Below, in pieces: positions 34,895 to 43,893 of a stretch of DNA of 64,000 nt. Origin of the DNA: Candidatus Rhodobacter oscarellae (GTDB lineage: Bacteria; Pseudomonadota; Alphaproteobacteria; Rhodobacterales; Rhodobacteraceae); contig NZ_LFTY01000001.1 of NCBI RefSeq assembly GCF_001078595.1, positions 115,830 through 179,829 on the forward strand. The letters are read 5' to 3'. The notes below the pieces were generated by a model that was not told the origin of the DNA, searched no databases, and was given only the letters and a program-made list of their open reading frames with translations. Position 1 is the stretch's first letter, and each line of letters begins with the position of its first letter. The translations under genes and the position numbers were made by a program.

Positions 34895-36769
34895 ATGGGA
34901 TATGCCACGCTTGATGATCGCAACGCGATCGAACAGGAAATGCCTTGGTCGGAACGGGACGTTCCCACCACCACATGGGAGTTGCTGTGCCGCACCGCGG
35001 ACGCCCATGGCCCCCGGCCAGCCACGACCTTTCAGATGTTCTCTGGCCCCACCGACCCCGCCGAGACGATGACCTGGGCCGAGCTGCGCGATAAGACCGC
35101 GCAGGTGGCCAACCTCTTCCGCTCGCTGGGCGTGGGCGAGAAAGACGCCGTGGCCTTTGTGCTGCCCAACGCGTCCGAGACGATCCTGACCTTCCTTGCG
35201 GGGCAAGTCGCGGGCATCGTGAACCCGATCAACCCGCTTTTGGCACCCGAGCAGATCGCCTCGATCCTGCGCGAGTCCGGCGCCAAGGTGGTGGTCACGC
35301 TCAAGGCCTTCCCCAAAACCGACGTGGCGCAGAAGATGGCCAAGGCCATCGAGCTGGCGCCCAATGTCGAGACCGTGCTGGAGGTGGACTTGCTGCGCTA
35401 CCTCACGGGCCTGAAAAAGCTGATCGTGCCGCTGATCCGCCCCAAGAACCCGGTGAACCACAAGGCCCGCGTGCTGGACTTCACCCGCGAGGTCGAGGCG
35501 CAGCCCGCCACGCTGAACTTCGCCGACGCCACCGAGGACCGGGTCGCCGCCTATTTCCACACCGGCGGCACCACGGGCATGCCAAAGGTCGCCCAGCATT
35601 ACTACAAGGGCATCATCTACAACGCCTGGCTGGGCGGGCGCCTGCTCTTCACCGAGAAGGACGTGCAGATCGTGCCGCTGCCGCTGTTCCACGTCTTCGC
35701 GACCATCGTGAACATGGGCGCGTCGCTGGGCTCGGGCGCGCATATCGTCTTCCCCACCCCGCAGGGCTACCGCGGCGACGGCGTGTTCGACAACTTCTGG
35801 AAGCTGGTCGAGCGCTACAAGGTGACCTTTATGGTGACCGTGCCGACCGCGATCTCGGCGCTGATGCAGCGCCCGGTGGACGCGGATATCTCTACTCTCA
35901 AGATGGCGTTCTGCGGCTCCGCGCCCCTGCCGGTGGAGCTTTACAAGCGCTTCGAGAGCGCGGCGAATATAAACATCTGCGAGGGCTACGGCCTGACTGA
36001 GGCCACCTGCCTGGTGTCGATCAACCCGCCCGATGGCGAGAAGAAGATCGGCTCGATCGGGCTGCCCTTTCCCTACACCGACATCCGCATCGTGCAGAAC
36101 GGCGCCGAGCAGCCCACGGGCGAGGTCGGCGAGATCTGCGTGGCCAGCCCCGGCGTGACCCCAAGCGGGACCTATACCGAGGCCGACAAGAACAAGGACC
36201 TCTACTACAACGGCGCGCATCTGCGCACCGGGGACCTGGGTCGCCTGGACGAGGATGGCTATCTGTGGATCACTGGCCGCGCCAAGGACCTGATCATCCG
36301 CGGCGGCCATAACATCGACCCCGCGATCATCGAGGAAACCCTGGCGGGTCACGAGGCCGTGGCCTTTGCTGGCGCCATCGGCCAGCCGGACGCCCATTCG
36401 GGCGAGATCCCATGCGCCTTCGTGGAATTGGTCGAGGGCGCCACTGTGACCTCGGACGAGTTGCTCGCCTACGCCGCCGAGAAGGTCGGCGCGATAGAGC
36501 GCGCGGCGGTGCCCAAGTATCTGGAGATCATGCCGGAGCTGCCCAAGACCGCCGTGGGCAAGGTTTTCAAGCCCGACCTGCGCAAAAGCGCCATCACGCG
36601 GATCTACAACGCCGCTTTGGCCGAGGCCGGTCTGAGCGCCGAGGTGACCTCGGTGGTGGAGGACAAAAAGCGCGGCCTGGTGGCGCAGGTCACCGCGACG
36701 GGCGACGTGGACAAGGATGCTGTTAAGGACACGCTCGGGGCCTTTCCAAGGCCGTTCGATTGGACATAG
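34895..36769 (+). CDS. acyl-CoA synthetase (AMP-forming)
   Basis: This 624-residue ANL-superfamily enzyme activates a carboxylic acid to an acyl-adenylate and then to acyl-CoA. Motifs include YFHTGGTTGMPK (ATP-binding, about residues 221-232), EGYGLTEATC, the YNGAHLRTGDLG core, GRAKDLIIRGGHNIDP and the C-terminal lysine region LPKTAVGKVFK. A short extra C-terminal tail follows the catalytic lysine. The ATG follows GGGAGGA. Chain-length preference cannot be told. The gene stands alone. Confidence 0.92.
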   Translation: MGYATLDDRNAIEQEMPWSERDVPTTTWELLCRTADAHGPRPATTFQMFSGPTDPAETMTWAELRDKTAQVANLFRSLGVGEKDAVAFVLPNASETILTFLAGQVAGIVNPINPLLAPEQIASILRESGAKVVVTLKAFPKTDVAQKMAKAIELAPNVETVLEVDLLRYLTGLKKLIVPLIRPKNPVNHKARVLDFTREVEAQPATLNFADATEDRVAAYFHTGGTTGMPKVAQHYYKGIIYNAWLGGRLLFTEKDVQIVPLPLFHVFATIVNMGASLGSGAHIVFPTPQGYRGDGVFDNFWKLVERYKVTFMVTVPTAISALMQRPVDADISTLKMAFCGSAPLPVELYKRFESAANINICEGYGLTEATCLVSINPPDGEKKIGSIGLPFPYTDIRIVQNGAEQPTGEVGEICVASPGVTPSGTYTEADKNKDLYYNGAHLRTGDLGRLDEDGYLWITGRAKDLIIRGGHNIDPAIIEETLAGHEAVAFAGAIGQPDAHSGEIPCAFVELVEGATVTSDELLAYAAEKVGAIERAAVPKYLEIMPELPKTAVGKVFKPDLRKSAITRIYNAALAEAGLSAEVTSVVEDKKRGLVAQVTATGDVDKDAVKDTLGAFPRPFDWT

Positions 36770-36870
36770 CGGAGACCGGGCGCGGAGATCGGTTCAGCAA
36801 AGGTCGCAAAAACTGCGCCGACCGGCGCCGGCCTTAACCTGATCTCAACCCGAATCGCGCCACCCTCCAC

Positions 36871-36920
36871 GGGTGGTTGGCTCGGGGACTGTCTTTCAGA
36901 CAGTGCCCCAACCACCACCC
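36871..36920. terminator. long nested hairpin after acyl-CoA synthetase gene
   Basis: GGGTGGTTGG (36871-36880) pairs with the C/A-rich 36910-36920. Inside it GGGGACTGTCT pairs with AGACAGTGCCCC with one bulge. The result is a roughly 50-base nearly continuous stem. It lies between convergent genes and could end transcripts from the left, though no T tract follows. The remaining 36921-37363 shows no gene. Confidence 0.5.
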
Positions 36921-37363
36921 GCAGATTCTGCGCGGAGCGAGATTGATATTTCGTGAAGAGCTGCGCGGAGTTGTCTGCAAAGCAGATCTTTCGGTCCGGG
37001 TTTCTGCAATCGGCGCGCTGGCCTTCACGTCCCGGCCCTGCACACCAAGACGCCCTATCGGTGTGCCGCCGACTGCCCCAAGGCCGTCATGCCCCCAGGC
37101 TTGAAACGCCAATCATAATCTGGCGCGGCTGCCTCGTGATGCTGCACTGATTGCCCATCAAGATGCCGGATCGTGCCTTGTGCCTGACAGGGCTAACCAT
37201 CCGCGCCAGAACCGGGGCCGTCGGCCCTATTGGCTAGGCCCTTCGGGAAAACAAAAAAACGCAATTCCGTCCGCCCGCCACCAAACGCGTGGGAAAGCAT
37301 CGCATGGGGCGTCGCGATGGCCTAGCCGAGCGACGCCCTCGGACCGTTACAGAACGCGCCGGA

Positions 37364-38017
37364 TCAACTTGGGTCGGCGGTTGTGCGCAGATAGGACAGC
37401 TTTTTCTCAAAGCTTCCGAATTTGGCAATCGCGTCCTCGTCGCTGACCGCGGCCGGGATGATCACGTCCTGGCCATGCGTCCAGTTGGCCGGGGTGGCGA
37501 TGCCATGCTTGGCCGTGGCTTGCAGCGCGTCCAGCGCGCGCAGGATCTCGGCAAAGTTGCGCCCCACGGTCATCGGGTAGGTCATGCTCAGCTTCAGCTG
37601 CTTGTCCGGCCCGATGATGTAGACCGAGCGCACCGTGGCGGTGTCATTCGGCGTGCGCCCGTCCGGCAGGTAGGCCTCGGCGGGTAGCATGTCATAGGCC
37701 TTGGAGACCGCCAGCGCCTCGTCCGCCACGATGGGAAAGCCCACATCGGCGCCGCCCACGCTTTCGATGTCCTTGATCCAACCGGCGTGGTCCTCGACCC
37801 CGTCAACCGAGACGCCCATCACCTTGGTGTTGCGCTTGGCCCATTCATCGGCCAGCTGCGCCACGGCGCCGAATTCGGTGGTGCAGACGGGCGTGAAGTC
37901 CTTGGGATGCGAGAACAGGATCGCCCAGCCGTCACCGATCCAGTCATGGAAATCTACGGTGCCTTGGCTTGTCTCGGCGGTGAAGTTGGGAACGGTATCA
38001 TTGATGCGAAGCGACAT
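37364..38017 (-). CDS. 1-Cys peroxiredoxin (Prx6 family)
   Basis: This 217-residue thiol peroxidase has its peroxidatic cysteine at C45 within FTPVCTTEF, and the Prx6-type C-terminal dimer domain follows (MTYPMTVGRNFAEILRALDALQ). No resolving cysteine is evident in the usual place. It reduces hydrogen peroxide and organic peroxides in the cytoplasm. The gene stands alone, and about 200 non-coding bases separate it from the next gene. Confidence 0.93.
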   Translation of the reverse strand: MSLRINDTVPNFTAETSQGTVDFHDWIGDGWAILFSHPKDFTPVCTTEFGAVAQLADEWAKRNTKVMGVSVDGVEDHAGWIKDIESVGGADVGFPIVADEALAVSKAYDMLPAEAYLPDGRTPNDTATVRSVYIIGPDKQLKLSMTYPMTVGRNFAEILRALDALQATAKHGIATPANWTHGQDVIIPAAVSDEDAIAKFGSFEKKLSYLRTTADPS

Positions 38018-38229
38018 GGGGCAAGTCCTTTGTTTGGTTAATACGACGGGTGTTGGTACTCACATGAGCAGAAATGCCGGTTTATACAAGGGCGCAAAAA
38101 CGGCGTTGGGCATTCGTTCCACGCCGTTCCGCGAATTGTGAAAAGTTATCTTCGCGAACAGAAGTATCCGAGAATATCATTTCGCCAGCCGGAAAGTCTC
38201 GACCGGCAATCTGGGGCAGGGCGCACCGC

Positions 38230-38877
38230 CTAGAAGGGAACCGAAGCCTTGAAGGTAAGCCCAATGCCGCCATCGGGATGGCGCAGCCGCAGGCTCTCGG
38301 AATGCAGCATGAGCCGCTCGAACGCGCGGGCGGGGCCCGTCGCATAGAACGGATCGCCCAGGATCGGGTGCCCGATCTCGCGCATATGCACCCGCAGCTG
38401 GTGCGAGCGCCCGGTATGGGGCGTCAGCCGCAGGCGCGTCGTCTCGCCCTCAGCCCGCAGCACGCGCCAATTCGTCACCGCGGATTTGCCATTCTGGTGG
38501 TCGACCATCTGCAGGGGCCGGTTCGGCCAGTCCACGATCAGCGGCAGATCAACGGTGCCGGTCTTCTCTGCGACCTTGCCCCAGACGCGGGCCACATAGG
38601 TCTTCTTGACCTGCCGCTTCTCGAATTGCAGGCCCAGATGCCGCTGCGCATGCGGGGTCAGCGCAAAGACCATCACGCCAGAGGTGTCGCGGTCCAACCG
38701 GTGCACCAGCAACGCCTCGGGGAAGGCCTCTTGCACGCGCGCCAGCAAACAATCGGCCAGATGCGCGCCCTTGCCCGGCACTGACAAAAGCCCAGAGGGC
38801 TTGTCGACCAGCAGGATCTCGTGATCCGCGTGCAGGACCTCGAGCGGCGTGTCCGGCGGCGCGTAGACGTCGCTCAT
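38230..38877 (-). CDS. RluA-family 23S rRNA/tRNA pseudouridine synthase
   Basis: This 215-residue protein runs from the ATG at 38877. The frame has an in-frame TTG five codons earlier. Catalytic Asp62 lies in HRLDRDTSG (59-67), and other RluA landmarks are ILLVDKPSGLLSVPGKG, KTYVARVWG and TGRSHQLRVHMREIGHPILGDPFY. There is no S4 domain, as in RluA itself. The exact target uridine cannot be assigned from sequence. It lies in the same direction as the fRMsr gene, 46 bases downstream of it. Confidence 0.92.
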   Translation of the reverse strand: MSDVYAPPDTPLEVLHADHEILLVDKPSGLLSVPGKGAHLADCLLARVQEAFPEALLVHRLDRDTSGVMVFALTPHAQRHLGLQFEKRQVKKTYVARVWGKVAEKTGTVDLPLIVDWPNRPLQMVDHQNGKSAVTNWRVLRAEGETTRLRLTPHTGRSHQLRVHMREIGHPILGDPFYATGPARAFERLMLHSESLRLRHPDGGIGLTFKASVPF

Positions 38878-38923
38878 CTCGAAGACGCCCAATCGGGCGG
38901 ATGAGAGCCTCTCAGCGATAAAG

Positions 38924-39397
38924 TCACGTCAGCGCGTACCCTTCGAAGACATCCGCCAGGATGGATGAGAGCCCCGCCGCGTCGCCCGCGTCAAACGCAT
39001 CCGGCTGGTCGCTGTCAATGTCCAGAACCGCGATCAGCGCGCCCTTGTTCCACACCGGCAGCACGATCTCGGAGCGCGTCGAGGAGGCGCAGGCGATATG
39101 CCCCGGAAAGGCGTCCACATCCGCCACAAGCTGCACCTCGCCTGTGCGCGCGCAGGCGCCGCAGACCCCGCGCGAGAACGGGATCACAAGGCAGCCATGC
39201 CCGCCCTGATAGGGCCCGATCTTCAGCAATTCCGGCGCCACGACGCGGTAGAACCCGGTCCAGTCAAAGCGCGCATCCGCGTGATGCAGCTCGCAGGCCA
39301 CGGTGGCCATAAGCGCCACGGCATCGGTCTCGCCCTCCGTCAAGGCGGCGATGGTCTTTGCGATTGCGGTGTAGTCAATCCGGGTTTGGTCCAGCAT
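38924..39397 (-). CDS. free methionine-(R)-sulfoxide reductase (GAF domain)
   Basis: This 157-residue single GAF-domain enzyme reduces free methionine-R-sulfoxide. The family pattern is present: WTGFYRV, LKIGPYQGGHGCLVIPFSRGVCGACARTGE and FPGHIACASSTRSEIVLPVW. It contains the catalytic cysteines of the GC.VCG.CA...C.S layout. It acts in the cytoplasm in oxidative-damage repair, and an unlinked peroxiredoxin lies 1 kb away. Confidence 0.92.
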   Translation of the reverse strand: MLDQTRIDYTAIAKTIAALTEGETDAVALMATVACELHHADARFDWTGFYRVVAPELLKIGPYQGGHGCLVIPFSRGVCGACARTGEVQLVADVDAFPGHIACASSTRSEIVLPVWNKGALIAVLDIDSDQPDAFDAGDAAGLSSILADVFEGYALT

Positions 39398-39662
39398 GCG
39401 CGTCCCCTTTCAGTGCGCCGCCGCTATAGCGCGATCGGCCCGGCGCCGCCACCATGCGAGCCGCATTCCGACCGCCAAAACGCGCCCAAAATGAAGACGG
39501 CAGGATTGCGCGGCGGGGGCTTTTGTTTCCGCTGGTCGGCAGGTCCGACATTGGGGCGGGGATTGATCAATCGCGCTCATTTTTTAGGCAATCCCTCTGT
39601 TAACTTGATATAAACAGTAGGGTATGGTTGAGAAAACGCGCGTGCCATGCAAAAATGCGCCC

Positions 39663-40286
39663 ATGGCCGTCCAGTACCAGCAAGACCCCCACAAAACAGC
39701 GGAATTTGGCGAGAGTGACCTGCAGTCCGCTGTTGGACGTCAGGTGCGCCAGCTGCGCCGCTCTAAGGGGCTGACGATCACGCAGCTCGCCGCCGATGCG
39801 CATCTCTCTTCGGGCATGCTCTCCAAGCTCGAGAACGGCCAGACCGCGCCGTCTCTTGGGACCTTAAAGGCGCTGTCACAGGCCCTGGGCGTGCCCATCA
39901 CCACGCTCTTTAAGGGCTACGAGGAAACCCGCGAGGCGATGCATGTTAAGGCGGGCGACGGCATAATCGCCGCGCGTGCGGGCACCCGGGCGGGCCACCA
40001 GTACAACCTGCTGGGCAGCATCTCGGGGTCGTCCAGCGTCACGGTCGAGCCCTATCTGATCGAGCTTACCGAGACCTCTGACACCTTCCCCACCTTCCAG
40101 CACGAGGGGCTGGAGTTCCTCTACATGCTCGAAGGCCGCGTCGGGTACCGCCACGGCAAGGCGCTTTATGACCTCGAGCCCGGCGACAGCCTGTTCTTTG
40201 ACGCCGACGCCCCGCACGGGCCCGAGAAGCTGCGCGCCCTGCCCGCGCGCTACCTGTCAATCATCTGTTACCCGCAGGAAAATTAG
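39663..40286 (+). CDS. XRE-family regulator with C-terminal cupin domain
   Basis: This 207-residue protein runs from the ATG at 39663. An upstream ATG at 39624 adds 13 residues of no clear fold. The HTH (VGRQVRQLRRSKGLTITQLAADAHLSSGMLSKLENGQTAPS) is followed by a cupin (FQHEGLEFLYMLEGRVGYRHG, DLEPGDSLFFDADAPHGPE). This type often controls amino-acid or polyamine metabolism. It lies directly upstream of the glxBCD-like genes, with an inverted repeat in between, and probably regulates them. Confidence 0.9.
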   Translation: MAVQYQQDPHKTAEFGESDLQSAVGRQVRQLRRSKGLTITQLAADAHLSSGMLSKLENGQTAPSLGTLKALSQALGVPITTLFKGYEETREAMHVKAGDGIIAARAGTRAGHQYNLLGSISGSSSVTVEPYLIELTETSDTFPTFQHEGLEFLYMLEGRVGYRHGKALYDLEPGDSLFFDADAPHGPEKLRALPARYLSIICYPQEN

Positions 40287-40297
40287 CCTTAGAGTCA

Positions 40298-40331
40298 TTC
40301 TCATTGGGAACAAAATTTTCCCCGTGAGAAT
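40298..40331. promoter_or_regulatory. inverted repeat ahead of glxB, candidate operator
   Basis: ATTCTCA (40298-40304) is mirrored by TGAGAAT (40325-40331). Within them GGGAA (40307-40311) is mirrored by TTCCC (40319-40323). It is centred about 75 bases before the glxB start and just downstream of the XRE-cupin gene, whose product is the likely ligand by position. Confidence 0.5.
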
Positions 40332-40391
40332 ATGGGCTTGAAGCAGGCGCGGAATCTCATAGCTTACGGCCCATTCAACACGAGGTGAGCT

Positions 40392-41267
40392 ATGTGCGGG
40401 ATTGTTGGCCTATTCCTCAAGGATAAATCGCTGGAACCAGAGCTTGGCGCGATGCTGACCGAGATGCTGGTCGTGATGTCGGACCGCGGGCCTGACAGCG
40501 CCGGCATCGCGGTCTATCGCGGCGCCGATGACGGCCAGGTCAAGATCACCCTGCAGTCGCCGGACCCGGCAAGCGGCTTTGACGGACTGGCCGAGCGCCT
40601 GGGTGCGCAGGTCACCCAGATCGACACCCACGCGATTGTTTCCTGCGCACCGGGCGAGGCCGCGGCGATGCGCGACCGCATCCGCGCCATGCCAGAGCTG
40701 CGGGTGATGAGCCAGGGCGACGCGATTGAGATCTACAAGGAGGTCGGCCTGCCGCGCTCGGTCGCCGAGCGCTTTGACATCCCCGCCCTGCAGGGCAGCC
40801 ACGGCATCGGCCACACCCGCATGGCTACCGAGAGCGCCGTGACCACCCTGGGCGCGCATCCCTTCTCGACCGGGGCGGACCAGTGCCTGGTCCATAACGG
40901 CTCGCTTTCCAACCACAACGACCTGCGGCGCAGGCTGGCCAAGCGCGGCGTGACCGTCGAGACCGAGAACGACACCGAGGTCGCCGCCGCCTATCTGACC
41001 TGGCGCATGAACGAGGGCGACAACCTGGGCGCCGCGCTGGAGGCCGGGATCGAGGACCTGGACGGGTTCTACACCTTCGTGGTGGGCACCAAGACCGGGT
41101 TCGGCGTGCTGCGCGACCCCATCGCCTGCAAGCCCGCCGTGCTGGCCGAGACCGAGCAATTCGTGGCCTTCGGGTCCGAGTACCGCGCGCTGGTGAACCT
41201 GCCGGGGATCGACAACGCCCGCGTCTGGGAGCCCGAGCCCGCCACCGTTTACTTCTGGGAGCACTAA
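40392..41267 (+). CDS. glxB: class II glutamine amidotransferase subunit (GlxB/MgsA-like)
   Basis: This 291-residue N-terminal-nucleophile amidotransferase has its nucleophile Cys2 in MCGIVGLF. Other family points are GIGHTRMATESAV, HNGSLSNHNDLRR and ENDTEVAAAYLTW. It would release ammonia from glutamine for the synthase subunit encoded two genes later. The same three-gene set is named glxBCD in rhizobia and mgsABC (N-methylglutamate synthase) in methylamine users. Sequence alone does not choose between them. RBS GAGGTGA precedes the ATG. Confidence 0.88.
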   Translation: MCGIVGLFLKDKSLEPELGAMLTEMLVVMSDRGPDSAGIAVYRGADDGQVKITLQSPDPASGFDGLAERLGAQVTQIDTHAIVSCAPGEAAAMRDRIRAMPELRVMSQGDAIEIYKEVGLPRSVAERFDIPALQGSHGIGHTRMATESAVTTLGAHPFSTGADQCLVHNGSLSNHNDLRRRLAKRGVTVETENDTEVAAAYLTWRMNEGDNLGAALEAGIEDLDGFYTFVVGTKTGFGVLRDPIACKPAVLAETEQFVAFGSEYRALVNLPGIDNARVWEPEPATVYFWEH

Positions 41268-41270
41268 AAC

Positions 41271-41951
41271 ATGCAGGAGCTTGACCTGGCTCAAATGGAG
41301 CTACGCGCGATGAACGCCGCGCTGCAATCCCAGGAAACAGGATCGAACCTGCGGTTCGAGATTCTCAACCCGCGTGGTGCCCATGCGGTGGCCGTTGGCC
41401 TGGACGCGCCCATCGAGGTCACCGTGCGGGGCTCCACCGGGTACTACTCCGCCGGGATGAACCAACAGGCGACCGTAAGGGTGGACGGGTCCGCAGGGCC
41501 CGGCGTGGCCGAGAACATGATGTCCGGCAAGGTGGTGATCGAGGGCGACGCGTCGCAATACGCCGGTGCGACGGCCCATGGCGGGCTTTTGGTGATCAAG
41601 GGCAACGCCTCTAGCCGCTGCGGGATCTCGATGAAGGGCATCGACATCGTGGTGCATGGCAATATCGGGCACATGTCGGCCTTCATGGCGCAGGCGGGCA
41701 ACCTGGTGGTGCTGGGCGACGCGGGTGATGCGCTGGGAGACAGCCTCTATGAGGCGCAGATCTTTGTGCGCGGCGCGGTAAAATCCCTGGGCGCGGATTG
41801 CGTCGAGAAGGAGATGCGGCCCGAGCATCTTGAGACCCTGGCGCGCCTTCTGGCGGAGGCGGAGGCCGACGCCAAACCCGAGGAGTTCCGCCGCTATGGC
41901 TCGGCCCGGCAGCTCTATAACTTCGATATCGACAACGCAGGGGCCTACTGA
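41271..41951 (+). CDS. glxC: glutamate synthase GXGXG-domain subunit (GlxC/MgsB-like)
   Basis: This 226-residue right-handed beta-helix is equivalent to the C-terminal GXGXG domain of glutamate synthase. It shows the glycine-rich turn repeats GSTGYYSAGMNQQATVRVDGSAG, GKVVIEGDASQYAGATAHGG and GNIGHMSAFMAQAGNLVVLGDAGD. It is structural and holds the complex together. It starts three bases after glxB and leads directly into glxD. Confidence 0.88.
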   Translation: MQELDLAQMELRAMNAALQSQETGSNLRFEILNPRGAHAVAVGLDAPIEVTVRGSTGYYSAGMNQQATVRVDGSAGPGVAENMMSGKVVIEGDASQYAGATAHGGLLVIKGNASSRCGISMKGIDIVVHGNIGHMSAFMAQAGNLVVLGDAGDALGDSLYEAQIFVRGAVKSLGADCVEKEMRPEHLETLARLLAEAEADAKPEEFRRYGSARQLYNFDIDNAGAY

Positions 41952-41952
41952 G

Positions 41953-43272
41953 ATGGACGACACACCACGCACCCACCCGGTGAAGCCCTGGACCTTCGAC
42001 GACTACACCAACAGCTATATCCGCCGCGCCGCGGCCACCGGCATCTATGACATCAGGGGCGGCGGCGCCAAGCGTCGCGTGCCTCACTTTGATGACCTGC
42101 TGTTCCTTGGCGCCTCCATGAGCCGCTACCCGCTGGAGGGCTACCGCGAGAAATGCGAGACCTCGGTCACGCTGGGCGACCGCTTCGCGGCGAACCCTAT
42201 CGAACTGGACATCCCAATCACCATCGCGGGCATGAGCTTTGGCGCGCTGTCCGGCCAAGCCAAGGAGGCGCTGGGGCGCGGCGCCAACGCCGCGGGCACC
42301 TCGACCACCACCGGCGACGGCGGCATGACGCCGGAGGAGCGCGGGCATTCCAACAAGCTGGTCTACCAGTACCTGCCCAGCCGCTACGGCATGAACCCCG
42401 ACGACCTGCGCAAGGCGGACGCCATCGAGATCGTGGTGGGCCAGGGCGCCAAGCCCGGCGGCGGGGGAATGCTATTGGGCCAGAAGATATCAGACCGCGT
42501 GGCCGAGATGCGCACCCTGCCCAAGGGGATCGACCAGCGCTCGGCCTGCCGGCACCCGGATTGGACCGGGCCGGACGACCTGGAGATCAAGATCCTGGAG
42601 CTGCGCGAGATCACCCAGTGGAAGGTGCCGATCTATATCAAGGTCGGCGGCGCGCGGCCCTATTATGACGTGACCCTGTCGGTGAAGGCGGGCGCGGATG
42701 TGGTGGTGCTGGACGGGATGCAGGGCGGCACCGCGGCCACGCAGGACGTGTTCATCGAGCATGTGGGCCAGCCCACGCTGGCCTGTATCCGGCCCGCAGT
42801 GAAAGCGCTGCAGGATCTGGACATGCATCGCAAGGTGCAGCTTGTGGTCTCGGGCGGGATCCGCACCGGCGCAGATGTGGCCAAGGCGCTGGCGCTTGGC
42901 GCGGATGCGGTCTCAATCGGCACCTCGGCGCTGATCGCTCTGGGCGACAACGACCCCGCGCTGGAGGCCGAGTACCAGGCGCTGGGCACCACCGCAGGCG
43001 CCTATGACGACTGGCACGAGGGGCGCGACCCGGCGGGCATCACAACGCAGGACCCCGAATTGGCGGCACGGCTGGACCCGGTCGCGGCGGGGCGGCGGTT
43101 GGCGAATTACCTCAAGGTGATGACGCTGGAGGCGCAGACCATCGCGCGCGCCTGCGGCAAGTCGCACGTGCTGAACTTAGAGCCAGAGGATCTCTGCGCG
43201 CTGACCATCGAGGCCGCGGCCATGGCGGGCGTGCCCCTTGCCGGAACGGAGTGGGTGCCCGGGCGCATGTAG
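41953..43272 (+). CDS. glxD: FMN-binding glutamate synthase-like subunit (GlxD/MgsC-like)
   Basis: This 439-residue protein equals the central plus FMN barrel domain of glutamate synthase. Landmarks are ITIAGMSFGALSGQAKEALGRGA, GDGGMTPEER, GQGAKPGGGGMLLGQKIS, DGMQGGTAATQDVFIEHVG and VSGGIRTGADVAKALALGADAVSIGTSAL. It would aminate a 2-oxoacid with ammonia or methylamine supplied through GlxB. The ATG at 41953 sits one base after the glxC stop. No type III glutamine synthetase or gmaS follows, unlike most such clusters. Confidence 0.9.
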   Translation: MDDTPRTHPVKPWTFDDYTNSYIRRAAATGIYDIRGGGAKRRVPHFDDLLFLGASMSRYPLEGYREKCETSVTLGDRFAANPIELDIPITIAGMSFGALSGQAKEALGRGANAAGTSTTTGDGGMTPEERGHSNKLVYQYLPSRYGMNPDDLRKADAIEIVVGQGAKPGGGGMLLGQKISDRVAEMRTLPKGIDQRSACRHPDWTGPDDLEIKILELREITQWKVPIYIKVGGARPYYDVTLSVKAGADVVVLDGMQGGTAATQDVFIEHVGQPTLACIRPAVKALQDLDMHRKVQLVVSGGIRTGADVAKALALGADAVSIGTSALIALGDNDPALEAEYQALGTTAGAYDDWHEGRDPAGITTQDPELAARLDPVAAGRRLANYLKVMTLEAQTIARACGKSHVLNLEPEDLCALTIEAAAMAGVPLAGTEWVPGRM

Positions 43273-43344
43273 CCCTGTGCCCCTTTGGTTCTGCGCAGCT
43301 GGGATTTCGGCCTTGATCGCTCGAGGCTGTTGGCGCTCCGCTGT

Positions 43345-43656
43345 TTAGACCTCAAAGTCCAATACAAGCACACCTTCCGGCCCGCCCTCAGTTGCTGAGA
43401 CGATGCGCGCACCGACCGCCTGATGCTGTGGGTGTACCAGATAGGCGTCGCGCACCTTAGCGTCGCGGAAGTCGAACCAGAACAGATCCCGAAAGCCGTG
43501 CACCACGGGGTCCTCGGGGCTGACATTCTCGCGCATCTGAAAGTCCAGGATGCCGTCGATCAGGGGCGTCAACGCCGCAAGATCCGCGAAGATCGAACGC
43601 TTGGTGCTTTCGGTCGTGTCGGGATTGAACTTTAGCGCCACGATATGTCTGATCAT
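43345..43656 (-). CDS. Dabb (stress-responsive A/B barrel) domain protein
   Basis: This 103-residue protein runs from MIRHIVALKF, the usual start of Dabb proteins. An open frame reaches further upstream without support. The family signature is HIVALKFNPDT...LIDGILDFQMRENVSPED...GFRDLFWFDFRDAKVRDAYLVHPQH. These ferredoxin-like dimers often lack known enzyme activity. It is convergent with glxD and stands alone. Confidence 0.87.
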   Translation of the reverse strand: MIRHIVALKFNPDTTESTKRSIFADLAALTPLIDGILDFQMRENVSPEDPVVHGFRDLFWFDFRDAKVRDAYLVHPQHQAVGARIVSATEGGPEGVLVLDFEV

Positions 43657-43893
43657 ACGGTCTCTCCGATCACGGTTGGGGCGTTGGGCCGCTGCGCGAC
43701 CTGGCAGGGCCAGCATGCACGATGAGCGGGTTTAGTGCACCCCGGCTAAGGCATGCTTGCATTCGCCTTGGTGGAAAAGCCCCTTCGCCGTCGCGCGCAT
43801 GGCCGCACGCGTGCACGACCGGACCGAAAGCGGGGCAGCTTCACGTAGCTGTCCGCCAAAAAACCTGGGGGCTCCAACCGGGAAGCAGGCGTG
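43657..43893. other. short gene-free gap between Dabb and metal transporter genes
   Basis: No gene, repeat or clear terminator was seen here. Short frames on both strands lack ribosome sites. Confidence 0.4.

Noticed and set aside
34838-36397. 519-residue minus-strand frame
   Set aside because: It lies wholly antisense to a well-recognised acyl-CoA synthetase. Its His/Gly/Arg-rich composition is typical of a high-GC shadow frame.
43657-43893. Short frames between the Dabb gene and the metal permease gene
   Set aside because: They lack ribosome sites and recognisable products, and overlap each other on both strands.
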